64,000 nt of DNA, from contig VZRN01006638.1 in assembly GCA_013397935.1 (NCBI GenBank), positions 1,084,726-1,148,725 of the forward strand, read 5' to 3'. This DNA comes from Dasyornis broadbenti (taxonomy: Eukaryota > Chordata > Aves > Passeriformes > Dasyornithidae). Under the pieces are notes generated by a model that did not search any database, had not been told where the DNA came from, and saw only the letters and a list, made by a program, of their open reading frames with translations. The position numbers were made by a program, and so were the translations under genes. Positions 62,201 through 64,000 of this stretch are shown here, piece after piece. Numbering within the stretch: the first letter of the stretch is position 1; every line of letters starts with the position of its first letter.

Positions 62201-63152
62201 TCAGTTCAAGGCTTGAGATTATATAAGAGCTTGGAATTGTTTTCTTACAGATACTTGAATTGCACCTTTTATCAAAAATTTTAAAAACCTCCTCTAGTCA
62301 CTCCTTTTCAAATAAATCATTGTTATGTAATACAGAATCCGATCTCACAGGGGCCAACAGGAAAAACTGCCTAGAGACCAGGGGAACTGTGAAGAGTTTG
62401 CTGAATCTCATAAAGTCACTGAATCTGATGATACTAAACCTGAAAGCAAAAATTTGCAGAGCCACACTGGACAGGAGAGAGCCCTATTTCATATTTCCAA
62501 TCCGATCTAATAATTTTGAGGGTTTTTTCATGTGCAAAGTGAATATTTCCAGTTTCAGGAAAGCCTGAATGTCTGAATATAAAAACCTTTCGGATTTTAA
62601 AGGATCTTTGCTTAAAGAAAAGCTACCTCAAAGCTCACCACCTGAATAAATTTTAAATTTGCACTGCATGGCAAAAGGATTCAGAAAAGATTCAGAGAGG
62701 GAAAGTGATTCATTTAAAATAAGAGAGTAGACCAGTCCTGGAGTGAAGGCGAAATAAAAGACCTGATTTCCAAGCAGAGCCTCTCTCTTCTGGCCTTAAA
62801 CAATCTCTGGTTTTTGACCAGAGAAGTTGTACCAAAATTTCTTGATTTACAGTGGCCTCAGGTGTGGCCCACTGTTTCTAAATTCTACCTTTAGGAAAGT
62901 CTTCAAATCTAGAAGTGAAAACAGGATATTGATAAATCTGCACTTTGCAAAATCTAACTTGAATGTTCAAACCCACCTGGAATAATTTCATCCCACCAGA
63001 TATTCACATAGTCATCCCGGTCCATTCTCGACTGCTCATGGTAAAATCCTAAAGCATGAAGGATCTCATGTTCCACAATTGCTCTGTAGTCACACCCTGA
63101 CCCAATTGAGAGGTTCTGTCCAGTCTGCAGGTTCCCCACCATGGACCAACAC
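53134..63152 (-). CDS. MEP1A: MEP1A, meprin A alpha subunit, 3' part (8 exons, 5' end outside window)
   Basis: Exons in transcription order: 63152-62977, 61360-61139, 60215-60066, 57516-57301, 56406-55948, 54577-54407, 53858-53651, 53281-53134. They join in frame into 582 residues plus a stop. Order: second part of the astacin catalytic domain with zinc motif HEILHALGFYHE and Met-turn SLMHY; MAM domain; MATH/TRAF domain; short inserted domain with furin site RQKR; EGF-like domain with six cysteines; one TM helix; tail ARR. Family knowledge: a zinc endopeptidase of epithelial brush borders that assembles into large oligomers and is released by furin cleavage in the inserted domain. The signal peptide, propeptide and first catalytic exons are missing because of the window edge. 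Alpha rather than beta is supported by the RQKR inserted domain, the close match to alpha around the active site, and position next to ADGRF5. Confidence 0.97.
53651..53858 (-). CDS. MEP1A: MEP1A exon: inserted domain with furin site, EGF-like start
   Basis: 208 bases, phase 1 to 2. After DIIHLNNTEVP comes a short inserted domain with LERQKRAALD, a furin site, then DPCDPNPCQNDGVCVNVKG opening the EGF-like domain. The inserted domain is about 30 residues shorter than in human as I recall it. Confidence 0.95.
54407..54577 (-). CDS. MEP1A: MEP1A exon: MATH domain end
   Basis: 171 bases, phase 1 to 1. IIWDKPSIAGRFDESCNCYR, GWSNFISH and RRRSFLKNDDLIIFAEFN complete the MATH fold. Confidence 0.96.
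55096..55492 (-). mobile_element. CR1 LINE 3' fragment in a MEP1A intron
   Basis: Minus-strand CR1 of about 400 bases starting 'caatcatagaatcatagaat'. It contains 'gggcagggacaccttccact', 'cacttccagggatggggcat', 'agtaaagaatttcttcctaa' and 'ccccaggctgaacagttctc'. It is one of the best-preserved copies in the window. Confidence 0.93.
55948..56406 (-). CDS. MEP1A: MEP1A exon: MAM end and MATH (TRAF) domain
   Basis: 459 bases, phase 1 to 1. NWKIAHVTLN to IAIDDVTLTETPCP ends the MAM domain. VWVIRNFSKIL, SPRFYSPEGYGFGITVLPN, AFHLCSGENDAVLEWP and MSSSKSFTTSKNQ form the MATH domain. Confidence 0.97.
57301..57516 (-). CDS. MEP1A: MEP1A exon: MAM domain middle
   Basis: 216 bases, phase 1 to 1. It contains AGYFMFFDTSSGQADEVA, LESRILYPKR, QQCLQFFYR, LIIWLKEDD and KIQTFQ, the β-sandwich strands of a MAM domain. 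Confidence 0.97.
58297..58356 (-). mobile_element. CR1 LINE tail, short fragment
   Basis: 'tcacagaatcacaagatggt', then 'ttgagttggaaagaacctta' and 'aagatcatcttgttccaac', is a reversed CR1 terminus in a MEP1A intron. It is truncated to the last 60 or so bases. Confidence 0.8.
60066..60215 (-). CDS. MEP1A: MEP1A exon: MAM domain start
   Basis: 150 bases, phase 1 to 1. FLDQCSFEYENICGMIQG is the MAM opening, and DWVHQQG with DHTLSGRC follow. These match the human LLDHCTFEKANICGMIQG pattern. The donor is gtaaag. Confidence 0.95.
61139..61360 (-). CDS. MEP1A: MEP1A exon: Met-turn and end of catalytic domain
   Basis: 222 bases, phase 1 to 1. It encodes KEHNFAKYDDSYITDLNTPY, then YESLMHYQPLSFNKN with the methionine turn and the zinc-proximal tyrosine, then IGQRLDLSAIDLERLNRMYNC, the end of the astacin domain. 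Nearly every position matches meprin alpha as I recall it. Confidence 0.97.
62977..63152 (-). CDS. MEP1A: MEP1A exon: astacin zinc site
   Basis: It begins with the last base of a glycine codon, then CWSMVGN, and ends DEIIPG split by the donor gtgggt. HEILHALGFYHEQSR has the three zinc-binding histidines and the catalytic glutamate. The acceptor on the minus strand is ctttctcag. Confidence 0.97.
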
Positions 63153-64000
63153 CTGAGAAAGAGGGAGACCTTACTTTCTGTTCAGTAAAGTTTTCTTCTC
63201 TGTATTTAACTTCTCAGTCTACTCAGTGGTTTGGAAGTAAGATCATAAAAGTTTTTAATATGAAAGGAGTCACTTAAATCCCTATTTCACATGCCTTGAT
63301 ACTCTAAAAATGCTCTAATCTGATTAGCAGAGTCTAAGCAGACTAATCCCCAGAAACTATCACTTCATTACTTATCCTCTGTGTCAGAGAAGCTCACCCT
63401 GCAATTCTGAGAGGCACAGAAGTTTAGTCCTACATCAGCTGCCACTTTGTCAAGAAACATAAAACATACATGGAAACAGTAAATTCATCAAAACAGGCTG
63501 AGTTTTTTTGCTACCACTTAGGCTAGAGAAAAGAGCCAGGAGAATTTAGAATAGCAACATTTGGTCCTTTTTAACAGCAACCATGCCTTGCATTGGCCAG
63601 AGGTGTGAAAATACATTTCCTGAATTAAGCCATTCAACACTGACTTGTCAAAAATCATGGTGCTTGTAATCTAGTAAGACAAGTGTTGTAGGACACTCAA
63701 GGAAGAGCTGAAGGCAGAAACATGAACTTCTTAGAGAACAAGAAACATTCACCACTGACACAGTGAGAAGGTTTTTGTGCTTTTCGAGATATTTTTTCAA
63801 AACAGACTTAGCTGTAAGAAATAAAATAAATCCTTCCAGTTCCTGAAAACTTGAGTCCCTGTTTATAAAACCCTTCCAGATTTTGAGAGTCCATTCATTA
63901 AAGAAAAGCCATGTCAAAAGAATAGAAATAATACAATAAACTGTCTTTCCACAGATTTTTTTTTTTTTTTGTCTGTCTGTCTGTTTTCCAGAAATTTCCA
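63153..64000 (-). other. MEP1A intron, continues beyond window
   Basis: No exon with a splice donor compatible with the preceding astacin segment was found. The next upstream exon is outside the window. Confidence 0.75.
63957..63986. repeat. T-run followed by (GTCT)n
   Basis: A run of about 15 T then about four TGTC/GTCT units, inside a MEP1A intron at the window edge. Confidence 0.85.

Noticed and set aside
63648..63917. 89-codon minus-strand open frame as an upstream MEP1A exon
   Set aside because: No astacin-like sequence and no suitable donor; it is intronic.

Overview
This is a piece of a vertebrate nuclear genome, almost certainly from a bird. The genes are intron-rich. The repeats are mostly CR1 LINE tails, several ending in the avian-type (ATTCTATG/ATTCTGTG)n terminus, together with solo or fragmentary endogenous-retrovirus LTRs of types common in birds. 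I see no bacterial signals and no rRNA, tRNA or CRISPR features. The species cannot be named from the sequence; a songbird is only a guess.

Two protein genes are recognisable, arranged tail to tail. ADGRF5 (GPR116, Ig-Hepta), an adhesion G-protein-coupled receptor, lies on the + strand. I could follow its whole coding region through 20 exons, from the signal-peptide exon (ATG at 26098) to the stop at 48741. Every splice phase matches and the exons join to 1351 codons plus a stop. MEP1A (meprin A alpha subunit, a secreted astacin metalloprotease) lies on the - strand. Its last eight exons (63152 down to 53134) are present and in phase. The signal peptide, propeptide and first part of the catalytic domain lie beyond the right edge. 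MEP1A and ADGRF5 are also convergent neighbours on human chromosome 6p (from memory), so this is conserved synteny.

Layout. 1-26071: no coding exon that I can support; it holds CR1 tails (6.96-7.12, 12.60-12.98, 17.60-17.75, 18.65-19.22 kb), one ERVL-type solo LTR (10.99-11.53 kb), simple repeats and a single ambiguous base at 8036. It is probably 5' intron and promoter DNA of ADGRF5. 26072-48741: ADGRF5, with an LTR fragment (28.5 kb), an LTR plus CR1 cluster (34.1-35.4 kb) and CR1 copies (42.0-42.6, 46.1-46.8 kb) in its introns. 48742-about 50030: ADGRF5 3' UTR. About 50030-52820: intergenic gap with an unexplained 244-codon open frame. 52821-63152: MEP1A 3' part, with a CR1 in the intron at 55.1-55.5 kb. 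63153-64000: MEP1A intron.

The two proteins act independently: ADGRF5 is a plasma-membrane receptor with three predicted proteolytic events (furin, SEA, GPS), and MEP1A is an extracellular protease released by furin. I found no evidence of a novel multi-gene system. The observations most worth a second look are a short signal-peptide exon that ORF scanning misses, a weak splice donor that could give an alternative receptor tail, symmetric phase-1 exons in both genes, a shortened meprin inserted domain, a microsatellite forming a splice-acceptor tract, and two unexplained open frames.
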